Assembly (NCBI GenBank): GCA_001692895.1 | Contig: KV748211.1 | Coordinates: forward strand, 1 to 64,000 | From: Cenococcum geophilum 1.58 | Taxonomy: Eukaryota > Ascomycota > Dothideomycetes > Gloniales > Gloniaceae | Direction of reading: 5' to 3' | Length of the DNA: 64,000 nt | Shown here: positions 32,596 through 47,217 of the stretch, piece by piece | How positions within the stretch are numbered: the stretch's first letter is position 1 | How the letters are laid out: every line of letters starts with the position of its first letter | The notes under the pieces: generated by a model | Databases searched by the model: none | What the model was told of the DNA's origin: nothing | What the model saw: the letters and a program-made list of their open reading frames with translations, nothing else | Made by a program: the position numbers and the translations under genes

Positions 32596-33951
32596 TAGTA
32601 TCAACAATAGCACGTAGGCTGTTAGTATTGACGTTCCTTATTATAATAATGCAGCGACCTTTAGGGATAATAGCTATGCGGTCTATAATTAGCTAACCTA
32701 AAGTGGTGTTATATAGGCTAATATATAGCAGGTTTCTAAAGACCTTACTAGGCGTATAAAGTTAAAGGAAGCTACTTTACTATATACTATCGTTAAGGGT
32801 ATCTAGGCTTTACTTATATAGCGCTGGTCTAGTAAGGCCTATACTGCCCGCGAGAAGCTTAAAGACGTAATTATTAACGCTTAAATAAATAAATATGTAT
32901 AGCCCTAAATAAGTCCTTCTAAGACGAGAACAGTGGTTAGGATACGGAAGATAGTAATAGTCGAGTATAATGGTAATAAATGGTCGTAATCCTAGATACT
33001 ATAATATTTGTAGGCTTTACTCTAGGTAATAGGCCAGATTAGTACAGTATATACTTATATATCTCTCCATACCCAGTAGTATAGCTAAATGGTTAATATC
33101 TGCTTAAATAGCATTACCGCAATAACGCCAAAGAGCTTTTTAGAAAGCCTTCTAGAATATACCTATAAGCGTTAGTTATAAAGCAACGGATATATACTAT
33201 AGATACTAATATAGTATAGAAGTATATAAGTATAATGGCTAGTTAACGCAAGCTACTAATAACGGATAAATGTTTTTTATAGTATATTAAGTGTATAAAA
33301 CAAAATGGGTATTACTTATATAGTTATTAATTAAGGTAGAAGTCTTCGTATTGCTAACTACCTCTTCTATATAGGGGGGCTGGTGGTAGTAATAACTAAA
33401 GTCTAAGTAGGGATATACGCTAGTAAATAAGTACTAGAGCACGGATTAGTTGGTGCTTTATTAGGAGCCTTTTATAAAAGGATTTTAGCCAACGCCACTA
33501 GGAGTAAATAGGTCTGTTAGTTAACTAAGCAATTTTAAGGTCCTAAAGGTATTAGCACTAAATACTAAAGTAAGAAAGTAGAAAAGCAAGAAAGTAAGAT
33601 AGGGAAGTAAAAAAGAAAATATTTAGACGGTATACCGTTAAAAGGGAATATAAAAGGATGGCCGTTAAAATAACGCCTAAAAGATTTAACTAGAGTAAGA
33701 AAGAAATATAGAAAGCCTTTTTAAAAAGCTAACTGGAGGCTGTTATGGTTATTTATAAGGAGGTAATAAGACCAAAAATCTGGCGCGCTAATGCTAGTGG
33801 TTAGTATAAGAGCGAAGCTAAGAGTAGGCTAATAGGAAATCAGCGTCTAAGTGGGAAGATAGTAATACTAACCCTATTAAAGAAAGATGCTTAGTAGAAA
33901 CCTAATCTAGGTAAAAATTCCAGTAGTAAAGAATGTAGGAAATTGTAAAGA
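32596..33951 (+). pseudogene. copy B of the unknown gene at 4,130
   Basis: Counterpart of 4,130-5,485 with the same frame and the same shift into a basic C-terminal part. There are additional stops and His/Cys/Arg losses. Not recognised. Confidence 0.4.
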
Positions 33952-34034
33952 CTTATAAAAATACTAATATGGACTTATCTAGGAAGCCTTCCAATAAAAG
34001 TCTAACTGGTAATTGCGGTATTGGGTAAGTAGGA

Positions 34035-37000
34035 CTATATATACTTATTATTAGGGGCGGTTATTCTACTAATGTTTAGGTCGACCTTAGCGCGCTTCTA
34101 TAGGTTTTTGCTAAAGGATACTATAGTAGTAGTAGAAGTAGCGGGCCTGGTGTTTTACTGCTTAGCCCGTAATATTTTTAGTTTACTAGCTTTAGTCTTA
34201 ATAATAGGCGCCTTTTTAGCTCGCACCTTAGGGCTAGCAGCCTTAATAGGTTTTTTACCTGCTATACGCGAGCGTATTTTCCGTGTAGCTATTACAGGCG
34301 CTATACCGGTATTAGAACCTACATCTTCATTATCTTTAACCTTACTAGGCGTAGCCTTACGCTTATATCTTAATGCTCTTAGCTTACGCTTAGGACCTTT
34401 ATCCTTATTGTCTTCTATTTCCAATTAGACTTCTAAATTAAATTCTACGGTTAGATAGAGGTTTTTCTGGAAGGCTTTACTAAAACCTCTATATTAGACA
34501 GCCCGGCGGCCGCGTTAAGTTATAAAAAACTAGATTAGAACTTCTTTGGGTTTAAGTAGGGGTTTGTCTAGCAGCTCTTATAGGATGTTAGGATTTAATA
34601 AATGCTATAGTTTTCCTTTATCGTCTAGGTGGAAACCTTTTAGGGACGTTAAATTAAAGACGTTCTCTAGCCCGAGCGTTATATAATCATATATATAGGT
34701 TTTAGAAACTTAATCTTTATTAATTATAGCTATTAGATTAGGAAGGGCGCGAAGGATCTAGGTATTTACTACCTTTTTATTAAATATCTACCGCACGTAG
34801 TATTTAATAACTATAACCTTATAGGGCTGTCCTAATTAATATATACGCCTAATTGCTTGCTTTTACGCGTTTACGCTAGGCGCCGGGTTAAATAGGTGGA
34901 TATTATAGCAGCTTTACTGCAAGTTTAGACCGGCACTATTTACTATATAGTTGGCGATTAGGACCTAGCAGACGTTTAATAAGTTAAAATTTTTAATAAG
35001 ATTAGATTTCTGGCCCTAAGTAAGGTCGGAGGCTAGTACGCGGGTATTAATGCTAAAAGATATAAATATCTCGCGGATAATTAGCTGCTTTAGCGGGTAT
35101 AGTAACTAGATAATTACTTTTTTCTTACGTTTAACAACCTAGTCGGCTATATTAGTGACTAGGGCGCTTAACCGGGATAAGTATTATAGGACAGCCCTAA
35201 TAAGCAGTAGAATATTAGACGCCGGCGGGATGTTATACGGCTATATAGCCGCGGGAAGCTCTAGGGACTTTACTATTTGTTTAAGAATGGTATAGATTAT
35301 ATAAGGGTTCTTTAACTAGCCCTTCTTACTCTTCTTAGGTGGATTTATAGCTAAGTAAGAGAGCGCTAGTATAGGCTAAGTAGATATTAGCACGAGCGCG
35401 TAGTAGCTATTAGTGTTTATAATAACGCGACTGTCCTCTATACGAGTAGTATCCGTCGCTATAAGCTTTTTAAGGAAGGCTTCCGCGAATATATTATAGA
35501 TAGCTTAAGCTATCGGCGGATTGTTAAGGTTAAGAACGATACTTTTATAGCGAGGGAGCGCCTAGCCGATTATATTTTAGGTGGAACTAATAGGACAGGA
35601 CGATGTGTACCGCTAATATATAAGATATTACAACCAAATCTGCTTAAGCCTACGGCCCTACTTAACGCTATCCTCTAGGCTAAGGACGAACGCAGTAAAT
35701 AACGCCGAGGTTAGTCGTAGTATAGCCGCTGGGTAATTGTCTGCCACCTTAAAGGGGTCATCGTTCTTCTTAAAGACGGCGCTATTAGGAGTTCTAATTG
35801 GGAAGTTAAGCTTTAGTTAAGGCTTAATTAGCGCCGCTAGGCTAAAGTTGTCCCTAATACCTATAAATAGCGGGGTGGCGCTGCAGAGTATGGTAAAAGG
35901 ACAATCTATAAACTTAATGGCAATGTGCGCTAGGGAATTGTTATTCCTTATATAATAAGCTTTATTAAGCAGAATACTATACTATTAACCTAAAAAATCC
36001 CTAGGCTATTTCCTGTCTAGTATCTTAAACTAGTTAATAGGCTAATATACTAACCCCCTCGCCTTAAACGTTATTCTATAGGTTTTCTTACGCCACTTCT
36101 TAAGTGCGCTCGGGCTGTAACGCGATACGATAGTGCCGTACGTACTGATAATAACAACGCGTGCGTTAGCGCGATTACCGTTAAATAGTTTATGCTTCTG
36201 CGTAAGGATTTTATTTTAACGCTAAACATCAGCAGCGGCGGATTTTTAGGTTAATAATTTATTATAGTATACCTAGATATTAAAGACGGGTAAGAATTGC
36301 TGTAGCTCTTTAATCTACTGTTTAATAAGTATAAGCGGGATAACTACTAGGAATGGCTTTGCTAGACCAATTACTTTAAGCGCAGCGGCGTTATATTTTT
36401 TAGTAGTGTGGCGGAACGCCTTTTCCTACTTATTAATTATTTAAGAGCTAGTTAGTAAATAAGAACAATTTTAGGAAGCCTTCTGGAAAGTCTCCTTTAG
36501 TATAGGTGGTAGTAGCGACTTATATATAATATATAGCCGGCGAGCTAAAAAGTCTTACCTAGACCGATAATATCCGCTAGTATTATTCCCCGCATCTTCC
36601 CGTGCTTACGTACGTCTATAATAGCATTTATCCTAATAAGCTGCCACCAGCGGAGCGGCGTCAATAACGACTGGTAAAGGAGATGGGGTTTACGTTAATT
36701 TTTAATCCAAAGGTTTTACATGGACTCTTTAATATTGTCCTATTAGTATTTAGCATTATTTATTAGCTTACTTAGCTTAGCCAGGTTTTTAAAATCCTTT
36801 ACTATAAGCTAGCCTATATAAACTATATTGTTAGCCCTATTAAGGTCTTTATTATCATTATCTTTCTTAGTAGTATTATCCTCTATAACCTATGCCTAGC
36901 CGTCTACTATACCTAACCCATCTATCCTTGCGGCTGCGGCGTTATTAAGTCCTAACTGCATCCGCTTAGTAACGGCTATTGCTTTATAATATGTCTTTAT

Positions 37001-38170
37001 AAGCTAGCGCATATAGGCATATTATTAGTATTAGTATTTATAGTTTGCTACTTAATAAAACTTAGGGGGTAGCTTAAGCTTCATTAACCCGTGGACGTGG
37101 TTATCGTCATTATCGCCTATATTAAATATTGCCGGACTAACGGCTATATTCTTAATTATTAATTACGGGTCTACTATATCTAGTTCTTCTTTATTATAGT
37201 TATCGTTGCTATCCGCCGGTAAGGTATCACTAAAGGTACCGCTTAGGTTTTTATTAGAAGGCTTCCTAAAAGTCTTCTTTCTGGCACATAATTACCTCTT
37301 ACTTAGGGTATTATTTTCTAAACCCTTAAGCTTACGCTTATTTACTTTATACTTACGTTTTACGACCCTAAAAGGAGCATTATATATATTGGCGCGCTTA
37401 AGAATCAACTAGATGCGCTAGTTAGCTATATTTTTAGTTAGGCCTTTACTAAAGAGAAATCCTTTTTTCCTAAAGTAGAAGGTTTGTCTTATTTTATATA
37501 GAAAATTGGCGTAGTAGTTAATAGAGCTCCATCTGTCCTGTTCTCCTAACTAGGGATTAAAGAACTTCTAGTTACCGTAATACTCTCCTATAGATAGTGT
37601 GTAGACGACCATTTTTAGGTCAAATATACGGGGCTGAGGTTTTTGCGTATATATAGATACCTTATAAGCTGGCTAAAAGACGGCTTTATTAATAGCCTTA
37701 AATATAGATATAAATGGTTCGTTCTCTATAATATAGCTTAATTCTTAGGTGGAGAGATTACAGAAGTTAGCTAGTTTAGGTAAGCTTCTGGCGATATTAG
37801 CGTCCTTACCCTCTTTAGTGTCTAGTACTTCTACTACGGTTTTAATATCCTTTAGGTTAAAATCCTAAAGGAAGTCTGCGCTATCCGCATCTAAATCGGC
37901 AGGGTTAGTAGCTACTGCATTACCGCCTATAGTAATTGCTCCAGCAGCATCCGTTATTAAATTATCGATACCGCTAAGTACCTTATTAAAATCCTATTAT
38001 AGGTCTAACGGCGGCGCAAAAAGAGAGCGTGCTGGTAATAGTAATGACGTTACAGTTTTAGGTGGAGGACTATTTATAGAAGGCTTTTGTAAATATTTCT
38101 CTGGTAGTAACGTGCTTAACACTATTAAGGGAGCCACTAGGCTTACGTGTTTATTCTTAGTAGTAGGTAT
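34035..38170 (-). pseudogene. SNF2-family ATPase, copy B, RIP-inactivated
   Basis: Counterpart of 5,569-9,704. The start ATG has become ATA (38,168-38,170). Walker A is still readable, the motif II region again reads LLNKAY, now followed by Tyr-Ile, and the RTYRLG-type motif VI is further degraded. The RIPed donor ATAAGT of the intron is shared with copy A, so that change may predate the duplication. The Lys/Arg-rich C-terminal tail survives at 34,155-34,424. Confidence 0.8.
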
Positions 38171-38805
38171 AGCCGTATTAGGATTGCGGGGCAAGTTAAT
38201 ACTATCCGCTGGGTTATTATCTATCTTAATTAACTAAGTATAATTTAACTAACTTTACGGCTTAATCTGTCCATAGTTAGTATTACGCGCAGCCTTAATA
38301 ATAAAAAAAAAGGTAAGGGTCTAGTAAGACTTATAAGAGGAAATCTGGAAAGGCTTTTAAAAAAGACTAAAGTAGCTAGAGTAGATACGGCATAAAGCCG
38401 CCTAGACGTGTGTTAGGCTAAAAGTATAGTATTAGTAGTATAAACGGTTGCTTAAATAATAGAATTTAAAATCCAAAATCTAAAATTTAAAATACTAGGT
38501 TGGGAATGGCTAAATTAGTTAACTTAAAGAATACGAATTTAAGTTAAAAGTAGTTAAAGATTTAGAAGTTTAGGTTTATAAACCTCTTAAGATTTTAATT
38601 TAGACTAGCGAGCTTATATAATNGCTAAGCCTTTAACTTTTTTATTTATTTAAGTTGCAAATTTCTATAAATATACCGTATAAATTGGGTATAGGATTAC
38701 GATATTTATATATAAATATTGCGCTATACGCTTATAAAGTAGTTTAGCGAAAATCCTAGGGTTACGCGCTAGCCTATTTATATAATACGTAACGCTTAGG
38801 CCTAC
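38171..38805. other. non-coding spacer, copy B
   Basis: Matches 9,705-10,339; the TAAAATC-type short tandem near 38,465-38,490 is retained. One N at 38,623. No gene is visible. Confidence 0.5.
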
Positions 38806-39770
38806 GCGCTTTATAGACTTTTAGGAACTTCACTTTATATACGCCTTTATCGGATAACGTTATATACTAGGACTATTTTTTAAAAGGCTTTCTAAATATT
38901 GCCTTATATATTACCACCTAGTAAATACTTAGTTAAGGTTTATAAAAGCATCCGTATTTTCTATAAGTTGCGCTATAGTAAGGAATAGTAGAACGGATTC
39001 CTTTTAAGTATTACCACCGCCCAGATCTCCTATTGGTTGCTGCTTAGCTGGGCTATAGTAGCATATATAGCCGAAGCTTATAATAGCTAAGCAATTTCCC
39101 TATACTCTAACCCCTAAAATCCTTAGACCGTATAATATTAAACGCCCCTAGTGCTAAACCCCCTAGTGCTAAACGCTAGCCAAAACGTATAATTTTTAGA
39201 CTTTAAGTAAACGAATTTACTAATTGGGACTATTCTAAGTATATCGATGCCATTAAGGCATATCTTGCCTTTGCAGGACGTTTAACTAATGATTTAGAAT
39301 TCTGGAAACACCACGCCTATATTAAGCCGTTTTAAGCCTTAGATATAAACCAGATCTTATTCCATATTACTATAGATATAGAAAAAGATATGCCTAACCC
39401 CCTAACTATCTAGGAGCTACTATATAAGATATATCGCGTCCGTTATAATAAGGAGGGAAAGTTATAAGGCTAGTATTCCCTCTTTTATAAATTAGCTAAC
39501 TTAGTATATAGCTAAGTAAAACAAATTCAGAACGTTATTAAGGAAATAAATTACCTAACTCGGATACGTAAGTATAGTAATATTTTATACCCTTAGGCAA
39601 AGCAGCTATATTAAAGGTTGGATTCGGATTTTAGACCAGTTTTAGCCTTATTTTAGAACCTATTTAAACCACTTATATTACTGGGGCAAAGTAATAAATT
39701 AATGTTGTATTATAGTTAGGCCGCTAGCTAGGGGGACTTTTAGAAAGGCTTCTAAAAAACTGCCTTAATT
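38806..39770 (+). repeat. R-unit, shortened copy 1 of copy B
   Basis: Counterpart of 10,330-11,304 with the same plus-strand coding trace (LTNDLEFWKHHAYIKPF) and terminal quasi-palindrome (39,735-39,763). Confidence 0.6.
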
Positions 39771-41310
39771 TGCTATCTACTCTCTATATTACTGTTTACC
39801 TTTACCGTCTATAATACCATTTTAGACCTTTATTAAGGTAGCAATCCCTTAGCTTAGCTAACGCCTTAGTAGCTGGCCTATGTTTTTTTAAAATAAGTAG
39901 TACTTCTCTACCCCTAATGCTATATAGTCCAGTGTCATATAATACTACTAAGGTAGCGCCTTATTAGGCAGTAGTGATATAAACTGTTTATATAGTGCGG
40001 CCTTAGTCCTTATAAGCACCCTACTAAGGCCATACTATCCTTTTTAACGCCGCCTAGATCTTACTCTAATTTGTTCTCTTTAAAATATATAAGCAACGTT
40101 GCCATTATTACTAGGATTATAGTTATCTCTATCCCTATTATTATATTAGATATTTAGTGGCTCTTATATGCCCTAACTAAGAAGTTTATATGCCTATAAG
40201 TGGATTATATATTAACCTTCTTATTATACGCTTAATTAATTAAGCGTTATGCTAAATTCTTCACTAAATAATAAGATTTTTAATTAGTTTATTTATTCCC
40301 ACCTATACCACCTCTAAATACTTGCCCTTTAATGGTGTTTAGGGGAAGTAGATATAGTATGTATATTAAACCTATATCTAATGTCATTAAAGATTAACTT
40401 TTATCTAACGTCTATTTGCATATTTTGCCTTAGGGTGGAAATTTTATAAGCCAATATATGTTTTTTGGGGAAAGGGCTGTTTTAGTTATTGCGAACTTCC
40501 TTATTTAGTAGTCCTATAGAGTGTTTATAAACGCCTCTATATCTTAAAAATAATTTATAAAATTGTTTAAGAAAGATTCACCCAGTCCTAAAAATTATAT
40601 GTGAGTTCCTCTTTATTAATCATTTTTAGGCCCTTATAAGTCTGTCTAAATAAAAGGCCCTTCTTTATATAATCCCACTAATAATGCTGTAGATGTCCTG
40701 GCCCGGCACCCGCGTAATAGGCGCCCGCCCTCCTATACTAAGACTAATTTTTACTAATCTCTAAATTAGTTAAAGGACCCATCTACTCTTTATCTATTAG
40801 CCTATTATCCTTTTGGGCCAACTTATTAATAATAGGTAATGACGGATCTTACGTAGGAGCTTCTAGCTTCCTATCTATATCTAATTTCCTATGTTTAGAT
40901 TTTGTATTGTTCTTTTCGTGTTTTCCCTTTCTCTTATTAGTATTATATTCTGACTCCGCCTTATATAGACGTGCCTTTGGTATAAGTCTATTATCCTCTA
41001 CTTAAAATCTGTGTCGGGGTTTTATTCTAATTCCGTGTTTAACGATATTATTAGGGATTATCTGTACGCCTAGGGCAGTATAAGAATCGCGAATAAGATC
41101 TAGATATTGCGATACCTTAGGAAGATTGTTGGCAATATATATAAATACCAGGAAGAGAAATTCTTAAATATCTTAAGCTGTCTCCAATATTAATTAAAAA
41201 AATAGTAGTAGTATTATAGGTCCTAAAGTATAAGAAGGTAATAATTAATATACCTCCTATATTATAATACCTTAGGAAATAGGCTTAAAAGGTAAAATAA
41301 TATATAATAT
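39771..41310 (+). repeat. R-unit middle module, copy B
   Basis: Counterpart of 11,305-12,837, including the possible DALSR-like trace around 40,680-40,730. No new coding information. Confidence 0.4.
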
Positions 41311-41486
41311 TTACAAAAAAAAAACTATTTAAAAAGATTTATTACTTAGTTTATAAGTATAAAAGTAAATATACTATATTTTATATTAATTTTCTATTTT
41401 AATTTATTAGCTTATTTTATTAAGTTNTAATAACCTTAACTAGAGTTATAAATAACTTTTATAATAGCACTAAATATATAAAATAT
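41311..41486. repeat. R-unit segment related to 20,390-20,560
   Basis: Heavily RIPed but alignable to 20,390-20,560 (shared CCTTAACTAGAG and CTTTTATAATAG). It shows that the copy B arrangement here is the ancestral R-unit order, and that copy A has lost or replaced it. Confidence 0.5.
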
Positions 41487-42225
41487 TAGGTATTTTATAT
41501 AAACTTTAATCTAAGTTTAAAAGCTTTAACTTAGAGCCTTATATATAAAGTTTAATTAATATATTAATATATATATATAAGGTTTTTTAAAAAGAAACCC
41601 TTAAACCCCTCTTTTTATAGGAGAAGTGGTGTTTTACTTTATTTATTATTAAGGTAATGATTATTTTTATTAAAAAGATCTATTATAGGTAACTAACAGT
41701 ACCGCGCTATTTAAGTTAGGTGTCTTAATTAAAGTATGATATGAAAGTGTCAGATGGTAATATGTATTATGGCGTGGTATGTATGAGAAGGCTTTCTAAA
41801 AAAGACTTTTTAAACCCTTTATAAAGCTTTTAAAGTAATAATAAAGCTAAAGTGCCTTAATTACTACTAGAAGAGTATTAATTTTATGTGAAAATATACT
41901 TTTATTATTCATGTAACTGAGAAGAGCTATTTGTAAGTAAAGGGGTGAAGGCCTTTAGGTAAAGGCTTATATATAGAGCTCGTTAATAGAGCGCTTATTA
42001 TAGAGCTTCTAATAGGAGCTTTATTAAAGCTTAAAAATATAAGCATTTATTAACCAGTATAGACGGTACTGTATACTTTATAATATTGCTTTAGTAATAT
42101 TGATTATATAGATTCTGCTATAACTTAGCATATATATATAAGTTTTTTTTGAACTAATTAAAAGCTAACTTAGTAGGGTTTAAATTCTAGTATCTAAATA
42201 TATAGATTATTTATACCTTAAATTA
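41487..42225. mobile_element. copy-B-specific insertion of about 740 bp
   Basis: Interrupts the R-unit between sequence matching 20,560 and sequence matching about 20,560-20,580. It is AT-rich with no coding frame. It contains a quasi-palindrome at about 41,785-41,805 and a short patch (41,733-41,790) that retains many TG dinucleotides, unlike its surroundings. The ends share only weak inverted similarity, so the element type is not established. Confidence 0.45.
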
Positions 42226-43044
42226 ATAAAGGGGCGGTTATATAACCTATGCTAATAGTTAGTTTATTTAAACTTATAGTAGAATTCTATTATTAGTTTA
42301 TAATAAAGTATCTATTAGGTTTATAGGCAAACTAATCTTATTACCACCTATATCTTCTATTAATTGCTATTTAGCTTAGCTATAATAATATATATAAGAT
42401 AGCTAACGCTTTTAACAGCTAAGCAATTTCCCTATACTTCTAACTACTTAAAATCCTAAATAACTAGAGGCCAGTACCTCCTAATCTATATATTATATAA
42501 TATTAAATCTCCTTAGTNCTAAACGCTAGCCAAAACGTATAATTCTTAGACTTTAAGTAAATGATTTTACTNNTTNGGACCCTTNNAAGCACACTAACGC
42601 TATTAAGGNATATATCGCTTTTACAGGACGTTTAACCAATAGTTTAGAATTTAGGAAACACTACGCCTATATTAAGCCGTTTTAAGCTATAGAGCTAAAT
42701 TAGATCTTATTTTATATTACTATAGATATAAAGAAAGACTTACTTAATTCCCTAGCTATCTAGGAGCTACCATATAATATATATCGCGTCCGTCGTAATA
42801 AGGAGGTATAGCTAAGTAAAACGAACTAAAAACGTTAAGGAAAAGAATTACCTAACTCGGATACGTAAGTATAGTGATATTTTATACCTTTAGGCAAAGC
42901 AACCATATTAAAGGTTTAATTTAGATTTTAGACTTTAGAATTAATTTAAACCGCTTGCATTACTGGGGCAAAGTAATATTAATATTATACTATGATTGGG
43001 CCGTCGGCTAGGGGAACTTTTAAGAAGGCTTCTAAAAAACTGCC
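42226..43044 (+). repeat. R-unit 3' half, copy B
   Basis: Counterpart of 14,403-15,082, extended to the left by sequence matching 20,580-20,660. Several Ns at 42,518-42,609. The same shortened coding trace and terminal quasi-palindrome are present. Confidence 0.6.
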
Positions 43045-43282
43045 TTAACTATTACTACCTTAACCATTTAAACTAATGTAGTGGCAAATATTGTTGTTTC
43101 AAATACCGTTTAAAAAAAACTTTATTAAGGTAGTGAATCCTTTAGCTAATCTATATAGACCTATTATATAAGACCTACCTAGCGTTGCTTAATTATTTTG
43201 GTAAACTAAATTAACTTAAGTAATAATCTGAGAACCTTTAATTAATTGGCGTTCGCTTTTACTGCCCACTTAGTCCTACGCC

Positions 43283-45130
43283 CTTATAGACTTTTAGGAA
43301 CTTTACTTTATATACACCCTTTTATTAGTTGTAGGCATTACGTTATATATAAAGACTATTTCTTAGAAGGGTCTATTAACAAAGATCCGAAGTTAAGGAA
43401 AAGGAAAGGAGAGGACAAGCAGCACCGCTTAAAGATTTATACAATCTTTAAGTTATATAACCGCAACCTACGGTAATCTGCCGTAATTTACCGCAATTTA
43501 CTAATACCGTAACACCTAGAGGTTGCGCTATAGTAGAAATTAATAGAACGAGTTTCTCTTAAGTACTAAATATCGCCTTTATTACCTCCATTATGTACAT
43601 TTTTTTTAAGCGAGTAGTACTCCCCTACCCCCAATGCTATATAGCCTAGTGTTGTACAATACTACTAAGATAGCGCCTTGTTGGGCAGTAATGATGCCTA
43701 ACTCTATAACCCCTTTATATAGTGCGGCGTTAGTCCTTATAAATACCTTACTATTCTTCTTAATACCCCCTAAATCTTACCCTAATTTATTCTCTTTAAA
43801 ATATGCGAGCAACGTTGCTATTATTATTAAGGGTGTGACTATCTGAATGCCTATAATTACGTTAAATGTTCGGTGGCTCTTATACGCCCTAACCGAACCC
43901 TTTATATGCCTGTAAGTGGATCTATTTAAGATCTTCTATAAGCCCTTAATATATAAGACTAAGACTTGGCCGGTTTATGTCTACTTTGTTCTAGCCTGAC
44001 TCCTCTAAGCTCTTAGGGTTTGCAGTAATTATATCTAAATACGTACTTAGTAATAGGTATAACTAAAAATTAGGTGTAACGTATATAACTTTAGCGCTAA
44101 GGACTTAATAGATAGCTAGCCCGGTTTGGGTAAGGGTTATAATAGTAGCAGTATTATGGGTTTATAAGGCCTGGAGTATATAATTATAATAATTAATGTA
44201 CCTCCTACCTTATAATACCTTAGAAGATGGGCTTAAAGGGTAAAGTAGGATGCGATAATTGCTGGGGAACTGTCTAAGAAGAATCGTTACTTGCACTTAT
44301 GCAGATACTCTATTATTAATTTGTAATAGGTGTCTATTAGTCCTATAAGTAAACTAATCCTACTACCGCCTAAGTCTTCTATTAGTTACTATTTGGCTAG
44401 GCCATTATAGAGTGTATATATATAAGGTGGCCGAAGCTTCTAATAGCTAAGCAATTTCCCTACGCTTAAAATCCTAAACAATTAGAGGCTAACCCCTAAT
44501 CTATACACTATATAATATTAAACCCCCCTAGTGCTAAACACCAGCTAAAATGTGTAATTCTTAGATTTTAAGTAAATGAATTTACTGGTCGGGACCCTTC
44601 CGAGTATACCGACGCTATTAAGGTATATCTCGCCTTTATAGGACGTTTAACCGATAATTTAGAATTTAGGAAATACCACTCCTATATTAAGCCGTTTTAA
44701 GCCCTAGAGGTAAACCAAACCTNATTTTATATTACTATAGATATAGAGANAGACTCGGCCAACTCCCTAAATATCTAGGAGCTACCGTATAAGATATATC
44801 GCGTCCGTCGTGATAAGGAGGGGAAGTTGTAAGGCTAGTACTCCCTCTTCTATAAATTAGCTAACTTAGTATATAGCTAAGTAAAGCAAATTTAGAACGT
44901 TATTAAGGAAAATAATTACTTAACTCGGATACGTAAGTATACTAATATTTTATTACTTTAGGCAAAGTAGTAATATTAAAGGTTTAATTCGAATTCTGGA
45001 CTGGTTTTNGCCTTATTTTTATAACTAATCTAAACCGCTTATATTACTGGGGCAAAGTAATATATTAATATTATATTACGGTTAGGCCGTTAGCTAAGGG
45101 AACTTTTAGAAAGGCTTTTAAAAAACTGCC
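43283..45130 (+). repeat. full-length R-unit, copy B
   Basis: Counterpart of 15,330-17,172. The 70-codon open stretch at 43,634-43,846 (MLYSLVLYNTTKIAP) is retained with RIP substitutions, and the second coding trace spans about 44,530-45,140. Confidence 0.65.
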
Positions 45131-45230
45131 TTAACCATCTAAAGTGACGTAGTGGCGAATATTATTGTTATTTGCGGTCCGTAATACTATTTGCTAGCCT
45201 ATTCTTATAATACTTAACGCTTAAGCCCCC

Positions 45231-45361
45231 ACGTCTTATAGACTTTTAGGGAACTTTACTTTATAGGTTGTATACTAGGACTATTTCTTAGAAGGCTTTC
45301 TAAATATTGCTTTATATATTGCCACCTAGTAAGTACTTGGTATAGTCTATATAATACGTAC
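45231..45361 (+). repeat. R-unit 5' fragment, copy B
   Basis: Counterpart of 17,270-17,400. Confidence 0.45.
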
Positions 45362-45661
45362 GCAGGTGGGTTCTAAGGTAAGTTAGTGGCACCCCCAATC
45401 TGTAAGATATATAGATAAGTACGCTAAAATTAGGGAGATAGTTAAAAAGATCCGTAAGTAGGGATAAAAGACAATGTAGTATGGCTGGGGGGGGAGAGGA
45501 GAGAGGTTATATATAAATGGATTTATATCGCGTTTTTAAAGCGTCTTATAATGCCTTCTATATTGCAATTTTATTCTTCTCTATTCTTTTTTCCTTTTTG
45601 TTTTCTATCTTAGGGGGCTAGAGCATATAAGCTAGAGAGAAGAGAGAGGCTAAGAGTTAGT

Positions 45662-47202
45662 GCGTTAGGTTGTGGCCAAAATTAGATATTCAGCGCTGCT
45701 AAATTCCGGCGTATTAATACTTTTGGCAGAAAGGCAATGTTCCTCTAACCGCCCGGCTAAATACCCGGTAGGATAGATTTAAGGGTGGAAATGTTTTTAG
45801 TATATTCCTAGGCCAACCTTATATAAATAATTTGTAAATTCTAGCATTTTAAATCCTCTAAAGTAAGAATAGTAGTTCTCTGATAACTTAAATTTTGCTA
45901 GAATTATATAGTATATATTAAGATATTATTGCTTAATTTCGCTATACAGCCATCCATAAATAAAGGGGAGAAGATTTGCTTTAATTTAAGTATTATATAA
46001 GATGTACGAATGTCCTACCAGGCGGTCCTTTTTATTCTCTACCACAAGACCGCAAATATGTCCTTTAAGAAGACGACGACAGTATTAACTGTCCTAAATG
46101 CTAAGGGAAGACACCACCTAAAACTCCCTAGGAGTATATAACTTCTAGCTTAGGGTAACGGCAAGAATTATAGAGATACGGATAAACATATCCTATGTTA
46201 ATATTAGATATTAATACACTTTATAGTGTTTATATTAATAGAGTTAAGAGCTGTTTTAATCTCCCTTACTGCTAGCTGCTTATTTATTTGTGCCTAAGAA
46301 CTTTTAAGCTTATCTTTGTTGTTATAATGCATTAAGTTTTAGTTTTGCCACTAATTCTTGCTCCTATCTCCCTCCCTAATAAAAAGTACAGTAGTACGCT
46401 TTTGCTTTCTTAATGTAACGTTCTTAAGGGATAAACAGCCTATTGCGATATATTAGCCCGTTATAGATAAATATAATAACCGGTTAATATACTATTAGTT
46501 TTCTTGCTAAGACACTAAGTATACTATATATGGAAGAGAAAGCACTTTGTCTTTGCTTAGGCGGCTTTAAACGTTAAGGTTTAAAATAAACTACTTCCGT
46601 ATAGGTTTGTCCGTGTTAAAATACGGAGGTATATATATATAGTTGTAAGCTAGAAGCTATAGTTTATAATAGTATTGCTAGTTAAGGAATTAACGACAGA
46701 ATATGTCTATAAGAGTATTGTGATGGTTTTAAGGGTATCCGGGCAGGTCCGTTATATAGATCTAAAGTATTACCCAAGCTAAATTAGTGCTAAAGTTATC
46801 CATTTATATCTTATTAAAGAGTAGTTACGTAAAAGGAGATATTTTAATATAGTATATGTGATAGAATAGTGCAACTTAAACGGGAAAGTAACTAAAATTT
46901 AAGGAAGTTAATTTTATTATATTCTATTATAGTAGTTGGCCTATACGAGGATATTAGCGGGGTAAGACTGCGCTAACTAAGGTCTAAAAACCTAGTTATC
47001 CGCGCTAACGCTATAAAAGTGATTTTAATAGCAGTATATATATAAAGGGCCTTTTCTCCTATACTCGCCATATGGCGGTATAGAATCGCTAGTATATTAT
47101 ATTAATCCTGACTAATTCTGGACACCTTATTTAACTAATTTGGCTTTTTTACGCAATACTTTTCTTATTACCGACCTCCTTACTTTAGCTACGCGTGTTA
47201 CG
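45662..47202 (-). pseudogene. copy B of the 480-codon unknown gene
   Basis: Counterpart of 17,700-19,240. The frame is still continuous but more stops and His-to-Tyr changes are present. Not recognised. Confidence 0.45.
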
Positions 47203-47217
47203 CTGCTACTAATATAA

